Positions 1-12,483 of a stretch of 64,000 nt of DNA are shown piece by piece (position 1 is the first letter of the stretch; the number at the start of each line of letters is the position of its first letter). Both the position numbers and the translations under genes were made by a program. This stretch comes from Amia ocellicauda. Lineage: Eukaryota; Chordata; Actinopteri; Amiiformes; Amiidae. Location: assembly GCF_036373705.1 (NCBI RefSeq), contig NC_089867.1, forward strand, positions 18,279,666 to 18,343,665, read 5' to 3'. Below the pieces are notes generated by a model. That model did no database searches, was not told where the DNA came from, and saw nothing but the letters and a program-made list of their open reading frames with translations.

Positions 1-1429
1 GAGCTCTGACTGGCTGAAGGTGGACCCCTGGGAGGGAGAGCAGGCAGAGTGGGTGGAGACAGCAAAGGTGATCAGGTAAATCACTTATTCTAGCTCTCCT
101 TCAAAGTTGGGAGGCCCTGTTTTCACTAAACTCTATCAAACGCAATCCTCTTGAAGGGCTTGTTAAGGAGTTCCTGGATTTCTCAGTGTAGGGGGAAAAA
201 AAAACTGTTTTTTTGAAGAGCATAAGGTCTGTAAATGAATGAGCAGATCATCTAGAGAAATGCAGTGAATTGCGATTACATTTCTTGCAACAAAGAGCAG
301 GTAACTTGTGGCATAATTCTTGGCAGGCATTTTGTAGCAGTTGCAATAGCTAGACCATAGAAAGAAGTCAAAAGAGAGATGGTGCAGGACCACATTTTCC
401 ATATCTGTGTGTTGTATGTTTGGGAAACCTGATATTTTGCAGCTCTGCTCAAAGTGTTAAATCCAGTCCGACCAGAACCCATGTCCTACAGAAGTTTTGG
501 CTCACATTGTTTGATCTGTTTTTCTTGATCCTCTCGGCCTTCTAACAGGCACCACCAGGAGGAGCTGTATACAGGGGAAGTTTCAAAGTGTGAAGACGAA
601 GTAGACACTGTGAAAATCGGCAGGAAACGGCGGTGGGAGAGCAGAGAGGGAGTGCCTGTGAAGCAGGAGTCCCAGCCCACGAGTAATGGTAAGGCCATAG
701 TGCAGGAAAACAAGACCAGGACCAACAATGACAAATTGTGCAAATTATATTTACGGTTACTTAATTGTGGACATATGTTCAATGAATGTTACGGGAAAGA
801 ACTAGATCTCTGGTGTGAGAAAAGACAACGCAAAAAAGGTCACACCTTAAATATATTAGGTGGTATGCAGATCAAATGCCGCTATGGTTCTTTGCACCAC
901 TATATGGAAATAACAAGGGACAATTTCCATTAAAATGTTTAATAAGCAATGTTATCGTATTATGTATTATGTTTTTTCCTCTTCAATGGCCACTACTATT
1001 ACTCATTTACTTTTAGATGCTCCCCGAATTAAGTTGCTTTGTGGGGCTGATGTCCTGGAGTCCTTCGCAGTCCCGAATCTCTGGAAACAGGAAGACATCA
1101 CAGAGATTGTGGGGAAGTATGGCTTGGTGTGCATCACGAGGCAAGGCTACGACGTGGAGAAGTTTATTTACCAGTCTGATATCCTCTGGAAGTACAGGAA
1201 CAACATCCACCTCGTGAAGGAGTGGATAACCAATGAAATCTCCGCCACCAAAGTCAGGAGAGCCCTGAGACGAGGACTAAGCGTGAAGTACCTGGTACCT
1301 GATCCAGTGGTGGACTACATTCACAGCCACCAACTGTACAGTCCAGAGAGTGAGGAGAAAAACAAAGATATAATCTTAGCGCCGTTACAGCGATACACAC
1401 AAACCATGCCTGTTGACCCAATTTCCTAA
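1..1429 (+). CDS. nmnat1: NMNAT1, 3' part of gene (copy 1, intact in window)
   Basis: Nicotinamide/nicotinate mononucleotide adenylyltransferase, which makes NAD from NMN and ATP in the nucleus. Three exons are visible: 1-75 (cut by the window edge, encodes [17 protein letters not shown]), 549-688 and 1017-1429 (TAA stop at 1427-1429). Splice sites are GT-AG and phases agree (AG|G, then G|AT). The last exon carries the family signatures [27 protein letters not shown] and [22 protein letters not shown], ending in [10 protein letters not shown] as in vertebrate NMNAT1. Exon 549-688 has a basic stretch, GRKRRW, matching the nuclear localisation signal of NMNAT1 and arguing against NMNAT2 or NMNAT3. 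The N-terminal exons with the nucleotide-binding GxFxPxH motif lie outside the window. No frameshift or stop was seen, so this is the likely functional copy of the three here. Confidence 0.9.
76..548 (+). other. NMNAT1 intron (copy 1)
   Basis: This is the intron between the first two visible coding exons. Part of it (about 130-480) recurs in the third NMNAT1 copy near 22044-22320, which shows that copy 3 came from genomic DNA and not from an mRNA. No separate gene is supported. Confidence 0.6.
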
Positions 1430-4400
1430 ACTTATGTCACAGGAGGTGATAAAGGCTCTATAATGACTTTCAATATATTGTGTTTTATTTCCCTTTTACT
1501 CAATTGTGTGGTGGTTAATTTTTTATTTTTTATTTTATTCTTCTTATTGTTTTCACTTTACAGATGTGCACTGATTGTATTATTGCTTGATTGTATGCTG
1601 TGTTTTGGTTGATTTATTAGTATTGGTAATGGTATTGGACATATTTTTATGACCGACTTTCGAGTGGACTATAGAGCTTGGGAATCCTTAAGCCAATCGT
1701 TGCGGAGAAGCAGTGTGGGAGGACAGTCAATATCTACAGAATACAAAACAGCCACTGGGTTGAACCCCTTCCAGAAGTCTCTCTGTTTTTGTAGCTTGAA
1801 AGACGCATCTTAGGATCTGACTTAAATCTAAGGCAGTCTGTATTGCAGAATGGGTGAATAATTAATAGCTGGCGTGCATCTTGTCAAGCCGCTCTGCTGA
1901 GGAGCCGTGCCGTTCTCTAGCTCGGTGATCACAGGTGGAATTTTCCAGCCTGCCCTGGTTGCTAGGGGGTTGCCATGGAGAGAAGGCTCACAGTATGATG
2001 GGGCTGTGATGCGGTGAGAGGTCAGATGTGCGGTCAGATGTGCCAGAGACAGGAGCAGCTGCTGACGGGCTCAAGGCAAACCCCAGTCCTGGAGCGCAGG
2101 TTCAACACTGACCAGGGATACAGCTGATTAACAGCCCAGAAACCCCCCATGGCCATGAAAAACCCTGAAAGGGAAATCAATAAAAGCCATTTGAAAGCTG
2201 AGCCTACCCATATTTTTGACATAATATGTATCAACTGCTTTTAAAATTGAACGTGTATTACAGATTTTTATTTTTAACTAGGCTTTATATAGGATGTGAA
2301 AAAAACAGCACATCATATATTACTAATTATTAGGAGAAATGTGACATTTAACACATGAATTGTAGACAATTGGCTGTTAATATAATTAGACTTGAATATA
2401 CTGTATATGTTGAAACTACCAATTATATTTAATCCCATTTTACAGTTCAATAGATCAGTTCAAAATAGGTTAAAAATTAATAAATACATAAGTTGAATTT
2501 AATGCACACTTTACCTGTAGCCAGCATACTACCCACTGATAGCATTAAGGATAGGTAGTATAGTTCAGGAGTTGTTTTTGCCTAAAATAAAAAGTAAAAT
2601 GATTAAATGAAATTATGGCATTTGAGAATTGCAATTCTATTGCAGTTGCAGTTTATTCTGTTTTTCAGGTAGGCCCTAGTATTTTCATTGTTTGGATTCA
2701 AACAAGTCTCCTTTGAGAAAGATATGTGATGCAATGAAACCTTGGGAAGCGGATTAGACATTTCCATTCTTGGGTTGGTGTGCGTGCGTGCCTGCCTGCC
2801 TACGTGTGTGTGTGTACGTACATACACAGGACTTCTATCACGGAGACACTGACTCCTATTGCATACTACACCATGTAAACAGGCGTTTGTATACAGAGTT
2901 CCCCAATCTTATCAGCAGACACTATACCTTTATTGTACAGCCTTGCTTAACCTTTGTAACATGGACACTAAGGGCTGGCGTCACAGACCCACATTAGCAC
3001 AGGTCTTAAACAACCTAATGTTATTTTAGGTCTGGCAATTCAAGACTAGAACTAATCTAGGTCTGTGAAAGCAGAAGTGTATGTATTATACACACTGTAC
3101 CTCATTAAGATAATGTGTATAATTTGCACATATCACTTGCAATTTGCGTACATGTTGCCTTTGAGAGGAAACGGGGCCGTGTACAACGTTGCTGTGGTCT
3201 GCGACTGCAGGCCCTGGCTCACTTACACACTGAGCTGCGCTGGCAGTGAGGACAGTGGTGCACAACCCCGCCGTGAAGGAAGCCACTCCGAAAGCATGGA
3301 AAGCTGCTTTAAGGGCCTGAGGGATAGGATCCTTTAGCGTTAGCACCACCGCAAACCCTAGATCAGTAGTACTGTGTTAATGCGCACAGTAAGTCACAGG
3401 TACAGCTTGTTAAAACAGAGTGGGGGCATTGCGGGATCTTTCTACACACACACACACACAGAGCATGTCGTATTGTACTTAGGGGTTAGTCTAGTCTAGT
3501 TTAGGTATTCCATTTTAGTGTACAGTAGCACTGCAGCTCCTCCCTCCCTGCCATCTTACCTGATGCCATGAATGTGAGGGCTATAGAACATGTCAGGTTA
3601 CCCAGAAGAGGTTGTTGGCAGAATCGGGCTGATTTGGGTCTGATCAGGAAACAGGAAAGGGGAAAAAGTTATATACTGGAGCTGAAGTGTTGCATTTAGA
3701 AATAATGACTTAAGTACCAGGAATACCTTGTACAGCCCCCCCTCAACAGAATTAAAATTTGGACTTTTATACAGATTTTATTTTGTAACATTCCATTATC
3801 TGCAGGTAATTTTTAGCTCCCCTAAAGTTTAAATGCAATGTGTAATTTAAGCATATCTTTTACGTTATTCATAAAATGTAAGGTTATCCATCATAACCCT
3901 GGTTCCCTGAAATATCACTAATGCTGTGTTAATACAGCTTTTCAAAAGTCAAATTCAAGCACTTTCAAGGTGTATTGTCAAAGCTTTTTCAGCACCGGGC
4001 AGCTTTGGTAAACTCAACCTTCTCATCTAAAACGGACACTTTTCTGCACTGAACTAAGCACATAAAATTATAATTTCACTACTTATTATGCTGTAACACC
4101 CAAAATGTTTCATGAGAGCCTTCATGTAGAGTTGGCATTGTGTTATGTTACCTGGCTTAGGCCAATACAAATCAATCACACAATCAGTCAAAATCAGTGA
4201 ACACCAGTACGCAGTAACTTCAGTTTCAATTAAATCTTTAGTGACTGGGTTTAAACACACAAACATAAAAAGTGCAAAAATACTTTCTTTTAGTGTACTT
4301 CCATGTACATTCAATGTGCACATATCAAATAGTGGATAATGTTTTAAGCTCTTTACTGTTATTCTATGTACCTTCAATATGCTCACTTATTACTGTAAAA

Positions 4401-4700
4401 ACATCATCATGTTTATTCTCTTCAAAACAACCAACTATAAGTTAAAATAACCTTAGCCTAGGTCTTTAAGTTATGGAATCTCCCTCAGCTATAAATACTT
4501 TGCATTAGTATATACTGGTCTTTGCTAATTGTTTAAGGAATTACACATTATAATACTTGAATAAGAATACAAAACCATCAACATCAACAAAATATTGAAA
4601 ATCAATATTTGATGCCATGCTTCAAGGACTTCTGCGCACTGAAGCATTACTGAAAACTGTCACTCCCCCAATCCAAATGATATTTTGTAAATACTTCATA
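1430..4700. other. Intergenic, no gene recognised
   Basis: This is the downstream flank of NMNAT1 copy 1. It contains a TG/TGCG-rich simple tract around 2772-2824 and a short (CA)n tract at 3443-3461. The open frames here are short, overlap on both strands and resemble no family I know. I see no other structure. Confidence 0.5.
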
Positions 4701-4716
4701 CTAGGCAAAACTCCAT

Positions 4717-5699
4717 CCTCCTCTCCTGCCTCGTTGACCTTGGAATCTCTGGGACTGCTCTCATCTGGTTCTCCTCCTACCTGAACGACCGGACCTGCCA
4801 AGTGACATGGCAAGGTTCCTCATCCACCCCCCAACCTCTCCTCACAGGCGTACACCAAGGCTCCGTCCTGGGCCCGCTCCTGTTCTCTCTCTACACTCGC
4901 TCCATGGGCCCCCTCATCGCATCTCATGGTTTCTCTTACCATTTCTATGCAGATGATGCCCAGATCTTCCTGTCTTTTCCCTCCTCTGACACTCTCATCA
5001 CCTCTCACATCTCTTCCTGCTTGTCTGCTATCTCTGCCTGGATGCACTCGCACCACCTCAAGCTCAACCTCTCCAAATCTGATCTCCTCTTCCCCCCCCC
5101 TTCCTCACCTTCTGCTGACCACTCCATCTCAATGCCCTTGGAATCTGTGACACTCTCTCCCTCTTCTTCTGCTAAGAACATAGGAGCCACCGTCGATCCT
5201 GTGCTCTCCTACACTCAGCACATCACCATGCTGACAAGAACCTGCAGATTCGTCCTGAGCAACATACGCTGAATCCAACCCTTCCTCACCAACTACTTGA
5301 CTCAGCAGAGTCCCTGACCTCCTTCCGGTGTTAACTCAAGACGCATCTTTTCAGACAGTACTTGTAACTTGTACTTGTCTCTCCTGTAAGAAACACTTAT
5401 ACAACGTTTTGAAATACTTCCTGCTTTGCTTTACTAGTACTCGTATTGTTTATATTGATTTTCCCTATGATCCATTTCCCCTGGCCCTTGACTGTGACTT
5501 GTCTTCTCTGCACTTACCAGCTTTTACAATCTAGGATGTAAAACCTCATATATTGTTTACTGTATATCTCGTATACACTTGTGTAAATTGTAATTTGTAA
5601 TTCGTAAAATGTATTATGCCTTGAACTCCACTGAATTATTGCATTTTGTATTGCTCTTATATTTAAGTCACCCTGGGCAAGGGTGTCTCCTAAGAAATA

Positions 5700-5730
<31 letters not shown>
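4717..5730 (+). mobile_element. L2-type LINE fragment, reverse transcriptase plus 3' end
   Basis: A 5'-truncated non-LTR retrotransposon. The frame 4802-5272 encodes the middle of an L2-clade reverse transcriptase: TGVHQGSVLGPLLFSLYT, then the catalytic FYADDAQIFLSF, then ISAWMHSHHLKLNLSKSDLL and a NIGATVDP block. The same reading continues upstream of the first ATG from about 4717. After CRFVLSNIR a stop occurs and much of the C-terminal part is missing, resuming near 5312 with a TSFRC/LKTHLF-like stretch. The 3' UTR ends in CACCCTGGGCAAGGGTGTCT followed by a TAA microsatellite, the usual tail of this clade. A second 3' end of the same family lies inverted at about 61606-62000. Dead copy. 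Confidence 0.82.
5696..5730 (+). repeat. (TAA)n microsatellite, LINE tail
   Basis: About eleven TAA units directly after the L2 3' UTR. They mark the 3' terminus of the LINE insertion. Confidence 0.85.
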
Positions 5731-5731
<1 letters not shown>

Positions 5732-5939
5732 ACGTTAAGTTATACACCCGATACATAAACGTTTACATGAATGGATCATTGTTTATATATGAATAAGTAT
5801 TAAATGTGGAGTTTTTCTGAAGCACTAATTGTGGGGGTGGGGGGTTCCAGTGACCCTCTTTTCTACCATCTTTAACATATTCAGATGTTCGTTGGTTATT
5901 TTATTCTCTCTGTGGTTGTTCTTGTTCTCAATGTTCCAG

Positions 5940-7086
5940 GTAGGCCTAATTACAAATTTGTAAAAGGCATAATTTCCCCAGTTGGCGACAGTTACAAGAG
6001 GAAGGGCCTGATTGAAGCTCGCAACCTCTGACTGGCTGAAGGTGGACCCCTGGGAGACTAGAACCCATGTCCTACAGAAGTGTGGGTTCGCATTGCTTGA
6101 TCTGTTTTTCTCTATCCTCTCGGCCTTCTACCAGGCACCACCAGGAGGAGGAGACAAAGTGTGAGGATGTGAACACTGTGAAAATTGTCAGGAAACAGAG
6201 TTTGGAGAGCAGAGAGGGAGTGCCTGTGAAGCAGGAGTCCCAGCCCACGAGTAATGGTAAGGAAGTAGTGCAGGAAACAAGCCCAGTAACAACAATGACA
6301 AATTGTGCAAATTATATTTACGGTTACTGAATTGAGAGTATGAGAGGAATGGTGCGCAGATGTTCAATGAATGTTATGGGAAAGAACTACATCTCTGGTA
6401 TGAGAAAAGCTGACACAGAAAAGGTCACACCTTAAATATATTAGGTGGTATGCAGATCAAATGCCACTATGGTTCTTTGCACCACTATATGGAAAAAACT
6501 AGGGACAATTTCCATTAAAAATTTCAATAAGCAATGTTATAAATTAATATAGCATATTTTACTTTAGTCAGTATTCTTTTTTTGTCTTTTTTCTTTAAAA
6601 CATTGGAATTTCAAATTTTGTTCTTGAGGATTTTATTAATTTAGTTCAATTGCCACTACTATTTTGCATTTACTTTTAGACGCTCCCCGGATAAAATTTA
6701 TTTGTGGGGCCAATGTCCTGGAGTCCTTCAGCATCCCGAATCTCTGGAAACAAGAAGACATCACAGAGATTGTGGGGAAGTATGGCTTGGTGTGCATCAC
6801 GAGGCAAGGCTACGATGTGGAGAAGTTTATTTACCAGTCTGATATCCTCTGGAAGTACAGGAACAACAATCACCTTGTGACGGTGTGCATGTCCAATGAA
6901 ATCTCCAGCACTGGGGTCAGGAGAGCCCTGAGACGAGGGCTAAGCGTGAAGTACCATGTGCCTGATCCAGTGGTGGACTACATTCACAGCCACCATCTGT
7001 ACAGTCCAGAGAGCAAGGACAAAAACACAGATATAATCTTGGCACCATTACAGAGATGCACTGAAACCAATCCAGACTGTAACTAA
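5940..7086 (+). pseudogene. nmnat1: NMNAT1 copy 2, pseudogene
   Basis: Three exon remnants are recognisable. (i) From 5940, after an acceptor, the frame reads NYKFVKGIISPVGDSYKRKG, the early part of the enzyme. It then jumps at about 6025 straight to the [10 protein letters not shown] segment in the wrong frame, giving TGA at 6029-6031, and the deletion also removes the end of the exon and its donor. (ii) Exon 6135-6256, where the nuclear signal GRKRRW of copy 1 has become VRKQSL. (iii) Exon 6680-7086, open to TAA and keeping [15 protein letters not shown] and [13 protein letters not shown], but with IHLVKEWI changed to NHLVTVCM. Loss of exon sequence and a donor make a full enzyme impossible. 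The open last exon suggests recent inactivation. A possible poly(A) signal AATAAA is at 7377-7382. Confidence 0.85.
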
Positions 7087-9507
7087 CTGGATTAGTGCAT
7101 CGAAGAACCGTGACTATACAAGGACTTACTAGTGCAGAATCCTAGAGGGAGAAGATGTCCATGAGTGAGCTGTCATCATCAACTGCATTGTTGCACTTTC
7201 TTTATACTGCAATTTTGGTGGTTGAGGAAGCATATTTTAGTTAGGCTTTTGTTTCGTTTGGGATATTTAGAATATTAGTTTAGGGACCATAGTTTTTTAG
7301 GATTTACTTTATTCCCAGCATATTAAAGGTGATGTATTTAACACAGAGACATCTTGCCCTGCGTGTATTTTTGACTAATAAACCTGTTTAAACTAACCTT
7401 CTGTGTTTTTGTGGTTGGTGTGCCGAGATCCGTGTCCGAACCTGCATGGGGGATGATAGAGGGTTGTGCAAGGGTCCCCTCCTCTCGAAATAACTGACGT
7501 GCTGCTGTCTCAAGTCCACCCGTGACACTCAAGACTTTTCTGGTTGTTATGTTATATATATACGGCTATATATACGCCTAAATTGCCCTTTTTAATTTAA
7601 TTCAGAACTTAAGAGTGGTGTGTGATACTCTTGTCCACAATGTTGATATGGAATAAGTTGCTAGGTGATGGGTATTAAATAAACACATGTTCTAGAACAC
7701 AATGAATTTGGATACTTTTGTTGCAGGCTTATCCTTTATTGTTTTTCTAAATGTTTGATTGTATTAAAATGAGGGTGGTGGACTTGTAGGAGAAGCCTAG
7801 GATCCCTTTTAACACCAATTGTGTCTTGGAGAACTGTGCAGTGAAGAATTGTGCTGTACAGAGCGATTGTCTAATGTTCTAAACGTTTGCTTTGAGTTCC
7901 AGCAGTGTAAAAATAAAACTGGGTTGTTTAACATTGTTATTGGGGACAGAAAAAGACAAATGTCCTTGAAATCTCAGTTTCTTTTCCCAGCTTGGAAGCA
8001 GTATTCTGGCTGTACAGGAAAATGTTTTGAAATGTCATTCAAACTCAAGCAAGAAAAGAAGCACCTTTGCTCTGTGGCTTACTATGAAATGTGCCTGATA
8101 ATGGGTATAAATCTGTAAAACAAACTGATTTCTGTCTGTCGACTAGAAAGCGTCTCTTTATTAGTGGAGGTGTAGGTCAGAGGGCTGTCTTATCTTCGGT
8201 AGTTTGGCTAGGATTCACCAGATCATTGATCATGGCTATTAAGAAAAAGGTTTCCTTTTTTGGGGGGGCGAGGTTAAGTATAAGTGAAACCCATGATCTA
8301 CAATGCAATCTGTAATACCAGAGAAAATGTAATTTCCTGTTCTGCTGTATGCAGATTAACCCGGAGCCCTCCTGTCACATGAAGTGAAGAAAATAACAAA
8401 GGATGTGAGAGGAGGAAGACTTTTTATATCTTCTGATAGATAAGACTGCAACCTATTGTCTATCTGAAGTGATTACATCTCATTAAAATACAGTTGTAAA
8501 AAAATAATTGAACAAATTCATTATATTAAACCTGTATCTGAATTTGTTACTGTTATTGATGTTGTTTGATGTGTTGATTAGTGCTGGTCAGCATTCTTCA
8601 GGCAACAGATGTAATCAACAACACTGTTAGTCCTCAACCAAATATCTCTGCCCCAAAAAATTGAACCTTAATACGGATTAACCATTTTAGCTGATTGAAT
8701 ATCCTAGAAGGCAATAGCTGATTGAATATTCTAAGGACTGTAGTTGATTGAAATAACTGAAAGACAATAGCTGTATACAATCAAAGAAACTAATAATGAA
8801 AGTAGTCCCCAGAAAGGAGTAAATAAAAACAAACTCATGATTACTTTATAGACAAGACTGAATTAATATGAAAACATTAACAATATAAAGAATCATAAAA
8901 GTAATTTTTCCCACTACAGTGGTAAATCAATCAAAGCAAATCAATCAAAGCAAATCAAAACTGTAACCTAAATACAAAATACAAACTCAGTCATGGTTTG
9001 TTTTCCAGTCAGAGACTATTTTCTACTACTAGTCTGCAGTTCAGAAGAAGGTCAAGGTTGTGTCGGCCATAGTCTGTTGCCTGCTGACCTAAAATGTCAC
9101 TGACTGTGAACAGCTGCAGTGAATTTAAATGGTTAGTGATGGAGATGGTGGTTTGGTGATTTGTTGTCACAATGCATCGAAGACCCTGTCCCACATCTGT
9201 CACCTCACACATCCCTGCACGTGTGATAATCACGTGCTTACTGACACTACAGGATTTTCAGGTCCTTCGCATGAACTCACTGGTAGGGAATAAAGTTGGT
9301 GTTTGTTTTAAAGAACATTGTTAAGAATCTGGGACTTTCTTCTTCTTTTTTTTTTTTTTTTGCCTGATACAAATTTAAAACCTGTAGGACACAGAGATGT
9401 AAACAGATGAATGTTTAGTTTATAAGGAAATTGCCAGGTATTTGTTTAATGAATGAAAATATTTTGCCATATATTTTTAAACATTGAGCATTAATTGAGA
9501 TGTTTTA

Positions 9508-9560
9508 ATTCACCTTGGACATAAGTATCTGTTAAATTAATGAATTCATAATAAAGTATG
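9508..9560 (+). mobile_element. Possible LINE/SINE 3' tail
   Basis: The string TTCACCTTGGACATAAGTAT followed by CTGTTAAATTAATGAATTC resembles the conserved 3' tail shared by fish L2 LINEs and their SINEs (TTGGATAAAAGCGTCTGCTA type). The unit 2 copy near 34250 is closer to that form, with CTGCTAAATGAATGAATTC. No body of an element is visible. Confidence 0.35.
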
Positions 9561-9708
9561 TTAATACTGTATACAGTGTGTCAGGGAGGCAGTAGTGTTT
9601 TTTTGCTTGCTTTTTAATTCTTTGTCTAAATGGGTGGTGACAGACTTTTGTTTTACCCCAGGATATGGGGTGGAGGCATCCTCAACATACCTCCCCCAGA
9701 GGAGGCAG

Positions 9709-9716
9709 TTATAAGG
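9709..9716 (+). promoter_or_regulatory. TATA-like box upstream of RBP7-like gene
   Basis: TTATAAGG lies about 150 bases before the ATG at 9863 and is kept at 34432-34439 before the duplicate gene, although sequence just upstream differs between the copies. This is a candidate core promoter only. Confidence 0.35.
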
Positions 9717-9862
9717 CTGTTTGGGGCTGTGAGGTGTGCAGCACTCGGGACACGGTCACAAAACACTCAGGCTTGTGTGACAGTTACACAGTGCTCGCCC
9801 CTCACCTACTGCTGCTTTGTGCGTTGATTTACTTGGGTTAGCAGTTCCTCCTCACTGTCACC

Positions 9863-11792
9863 ATGCCCGCGAACTTCGGTGGTACCTGGGAGATGGTGAG
9901 CAATGTCAACTTGGAAGGCTACATGCTGGCGCTCGGTGAGTGAAGTTTCAATATTTGTAAAGGCTTGTGATGTATTTTAAAAAGAAAATAAATAAATACA
10001 AACATGCCAATAGCAGCCTATTGGTTTACTAAGAAAACTAAAAAATACCACAAGGTGGTGTGAATCTGGAAAGACAGTTGAAAGGGTTGGGTGAGGTGAT
10101 TTCGATTTCTATTGTTCATTAAGGTGCAACCTCCAACCTCCAATGTTTATTTATAGGCGTCTCTCTGCAGCCTAATTTTAGACAGCTGACAAACAAGAAA
10201 ACCATTATCATTACATTACCTTATTTGCAATCTTCTATTTTTGAGTGCTAACTCATATATCAAAAGATTTAGAATTGTAACATTTAGAATTGCAATGTTC
10301 CTTCCTATATCTTAGTAACAATATTATGTATTAGGAATTAATGTATACATACATAGACAGTACAAATGGCAACTCGCTATTCTGACTCAGGTATTGACCC
10401 CACCATCCGCAAGATTGCGTTGAAGCTGAAACACAAGAAGGTGGTGGAGCAGAAGGGCAATTACTTCATGGTGAAAACAATGAGCCCCTTCAGGAATTAC
10501 ACCTTTGATTTCCGTGTGGGCGAGGAGTTCGAGGAGCACACCAAAGGACTGGACAATCGGAAGTGCAAGGTGCGTCAGAGAAAGATCTCCCTCTCAATTA
10601 GAGTAGAAGCACATGCCCAATACACTTGACCAACCAACATGTGAAATTCTTCTCAATGTTCTTTCGATTTCCATTTTCTGGTTGCAGTTCTTCAGATGTC
10701 ACTTTGTTTGTCTTTTTAGCAGAAGATGCTTCCTTATATCCTTATAGCCATTAAGTATCCTGTAGTTTTTAATTAGTTTACAATCAATAGGTGGGTTAAA
10801 AAAGGGATTTACTAATACGTAAGGGTAGAACTTTTTTATTAGTCACAGTAACATACTTACAGCATATCGTCTTGCACAAAATGGTTCCAAAAAGTCCCCA
10901 GACATTGTCTTCATTTGAAAAACTGCAAAATGTGACAATTTGTATTTGATCTCTTGTTTTACTCATGGATAAACCTATGACCAACGTCGAGCCCAATGTC
11001 TTCCCAATATATCTTTGTGACTTCGAAGTGACTTTAACTGTCTGTGCCTCTGTTCTCAGTCTCTAGTGACATGGGAGAGTGACCACCTGGTGTGTGTGCA
11101 GAAAGGTGAGAAGAAGGATCGGGGTTGGACACACTGGATACAGGACGACAAACTGTACCTGGTAAGGCTGTTCACACTTGTATGTCAGAGCTGCCTTTGT
11201 GGTGCTGTCACTGAGATTACACCCTATCGCTAATGCACATAATTCCTCAGAATGCACCACCTACGCTGCCTCCCGGCAGGCCCAGCCACACCGGCTTTTG
11301 TTTAAAATTAGTCACCTGTTCCATTGCGGCTGGCTGCAGTCATTCTATTCACCGCATAACTTTGTGTGAGATGTGCCGTCCTTTCTCGCTCGCAGTGTCA
11401 ACACTCAATTTTCCCATTTCCATCATTCTGCTCACATCTGTAGCCCTTTCCAAATGATTTCCTAAACAATTGCAAGATAACTTTAAAACTCTATTGCGGG
11501 GTGAAGAAACAAAGCGAAACTGAGGTGCAGTGGAAATGCAATATTCAAACATGGTGACTGAGACATGGTAGAGTCTGAGATTTCCTGTCCAGATTATGAC
11601 AATACATTTTGCAGAACCTGAAATACCAATTAAATGTTTCTTGACGATAATAATAATAATAAACTTTCCCTCCACTGTCATGATAAAAAATATATATTGT
11701 GACGGAATGGTGTATCTCTGTCCAATTTCTATTTCCAGGAGTTGCGCTGTGAAGATCAGGTCTGCAGACAAGTCTTCAAGAAGCACCCATGA
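9863..11792 (+). CDS. rbp7: Cellular retinol-binding protein, RBP7-like (copy a, intact)
   Basis: An intracellular lipid-binding protein that carries retinol in the cytosol. Four exons: 9863-9935, 10391-10569, 11060-11161 and 11739-11792 (TGA), all with GT-AG sites and the 73/179/102/~54-nt pattern of this family, giving 135 residues, the usual length. The start [20 protein letters not shown] matches the family N-terminus. [26 protein letters not shown] and [15 protein letters not shown] are classic. Lys41 (Lys40 without Met) is present, and His occupies the position of Gln108 of CRBP I, which is the mark of RBP7/CRBP IV. The portal helix differs from other RBP7 (GIDPTIRK instead of GIDFATRK). 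It could be called rbp7b or an RBP2-like paralogue. Its near-identical duplicate at 34591 is broken, so this is the working copy of its type. Confidence 0.9.
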
Positions 11793-12180
11793 AGACCACA
11801 GAGAAGTGGATGAGATGAAGAAGCATGCTGTGGTTCAGAAGACATGTGCAACTAGGGCACAGCATTCCTATGTCTAATTTTTCAAGGGTCTATACCCGCT
11901 GTTTAATTCTAAAATTGTTATGCAGTTTTTTTGGGGTGTTTATCACGATTTAGACTTTGAATTATCATTACAAATTTCTCAAGGTGATGCATGAGTTGAA
12001 CATGTTTATGGCCTCAGTTTTCTAAATAGTTTGTGAGTGAGAGTCTGAATACGTTCTCAAATTTCATAGTGAAGTTTCATGTAATGACTAAATAGCTTTA
12101 GGGTGTAGACTGCACTTATTCTATTTACGCTACAGCTTGCGGTACACAATGATGCCTGTGAAGACACTGACCAAAAACTA

Positions 12181-12186
12181 AATAAA
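12181..12186 (+). terminator. Poly(A) signal of RBP7-like copy a
   Basis: AATAAA lies about 390 bases after the TGA and is kept at the same place in the duplicate (36741-36746). It is the likely 3' end signal of the transcript. Confidence 0.55.
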
Positions 12187-12418
12187 TGCCTAACTTCTGC
12201 AGCAGGCAATAAGTCATATTGGATGTTATACCTGCTCGAAACACTAGAGAGGGTTGTTAGACCACTTACTGAACTTGTCCGTACTGGAGTAGAGTAAGAT
12301 TAGTGGCAATATACAGGGACACAATTATATCAGTAGATGTAATAATAAAATGCAATTTAAATATCTGCAGGATTTAAATTTTGCAGTTGAAGTGAAATGT
12401 TATTAAAAAAACAACTTC

Positions 12419-12420
12419 CC

Positions 12421-12483
<63 letters not shown>
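12419..12483. repeat. (TTA)n microsatellite
   Basis: About 21 TTA units. Unit 2 has a different sequence of about 180 bases at this point (36955-37135), so the tract is specific to unit 1. Confidence 0.9.

Larger units (their letters stand above)
7087..9862. other. Intergenic between NMNAT1 copy 2 and RBP7-like gene
   Basis: No gene is recognised. From about 7670 on it matches 27843-28445 and then 33200-34590 of unit 2, with the retroelement of unit 2 absent here. A short L2-like tail lies at 9508-9560, and a poly-T run at about 9344-9361. Confidence 0.6.

Noticed and set aside
163..782. Minus-strand open frames at the left edge
   Set aside because: They lie antisense to the NMNAT1 intron and exon 549-688, with no family similarity or splice support.
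2034..3349. Short open frames on both strands
   Set aside because: Lengths of 60-90 codons are expected by chance. No recognisable motif, and frames overlap each other on opposite strands.
7321..7560. Possible solo LTR end (AATAAA followed by TTCTGTGTTTTTGTGG and a primer-site-like stretch)
   Set aside because: No matching second end, no TG...CA boundary and no target duplication could be found. It could equally be the NMNAT1 copy 2 3' end.
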